A stretch of 5,800 bases of DNA from contig JAQGKN010000261.1 of assembly GCA_028290085.1 (NCBI GenBank), positions 1-5,800 of the forward strand. Direction: 5' to 3'. A program made the position numbers and the translations under genes. This document shows positions 5,767 to 5,800 of this stretch, in pieces (positions within the stretch are counted from its first letter, which is position 1; the number at the start of each line of letters is the position of its first letter). Under the pieces are notes generated by a model that was not told where the DNA came from, did not search any database, and saw nothing but the letters and a program-made list of their open reading frames with translations. This DNA comes from Hyphomicrobiales bacterium (GTDB lineage Bacteria; Pseudomonadota; Alphaproteobacteria; Rhizobiales; Beijerinckiaceae).

Positions 5767-5800
5767 AGTGTCTGATCCACAAGCGTAGAGCTCCGACGAT
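5754..5800. mobile_element. Possible terminal end of an insertion sequence running off the right edge
   Basis: The sequence GGCCGTGTTGACAAA (5754-5768) resembles, from memory, terminal inverted repeats of IS5-type elements in alphaproteobacteria. It follows a CTAG at 5750-5753, a tetranucleotide that fits the YTAR target rule of part of the IS5 family. Only 47 bases are visible, with no transposase and no second end, so this is a tentative resemblance. It may be ordinary intergenic DNA. Confidence 0.22.

Noticed and set aside
5168..5788. 206-residue plus-strand open frame opposite the first receptor gene and running into the upstream region
   Set aside because: Its content is Arg/Asp-rich shadow sequence without family features, and it lies mostly antisense to a clear TctC gene.
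1..5800. CRISPR arrays, tRNA or rRNA genes, toxin-antitoxin pairs, phage or defence genes
   Set aside because: No repeat-spacer pattern, cloverleaf, rRNA-like sequence or matching protein motif was seen on either strand.

Overview
The window looks like part of an accessory aromatic-catabolism and solute-uptake locus from a GC-rich proteobacterium. An alphaproteobacterium of the Rhizobiales (Bradyrhizobium or Rhodopseudomonas-like) is the best guess. The reasons are the GC-rich third codon positions, two TctC-type receptors of the 'GYSAGG-YD-YAR' subgroup common in that order, and LigAB-type ring cleavage. The taxonomic guess is inference; no rRNA or marker gene is present.

Layout. Bases 1-54 may hold the last codons of a plus-strand gene entering from the left. 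A minus-strand operon runs from 2189 down to 226. It encodes a LigA-like small subunit (1830-2189), a LigB-like extradiol dioxygenase catalytic subunit (966-1811) and a cytoplasmic alpha/beta hydrolase (226-930), with gaps of 18 and 35 bases. A 161-base divergent control region (2190-2350) separates it from a plus-strand gene (2351-3427) for an exported alpha/beta hydrolase, which has a good sigma70-type promoter and ends at a GC-rich hairpin. Converging on that hairpin from the right is a second minus-strand operon with two tandem, diverged TctC/Bug-type periplasmic binding proteins (4547-5605, then 3499-4512). Upstream of it are an 8-bp perfect inverted repeat (5701-5727) and, at the right edge, a stretch that may be the end of an insertion sequence.

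How the genes may work together (inference). The exported hydrolase could split an ester or similar conjugate in the periplasm. One or both TctC receptors could bind the released acid for import by a transporter encoded elsewhere, since no TctA or TctB is present here. The LigAB-type enzyme would open a catechol-type ring, and the small cytoplasmic hydrolase would cleave the ring-fission product. The LigA-LigB-hydrolase order resembles CarBa-CarBb-CarC of carbazole degradation more than the protocatechuate 4,5-cleavage set, whose next enzyme is a dehydrogenase. The substrate cannot be read from the sequence. No CRISPR array, tRNA, rRNA, phage gene or defence system was seen. All families are known; the novelty, if any, lies in the gene combination and in the unusual nucleophile elbow of the exported hydrolase.
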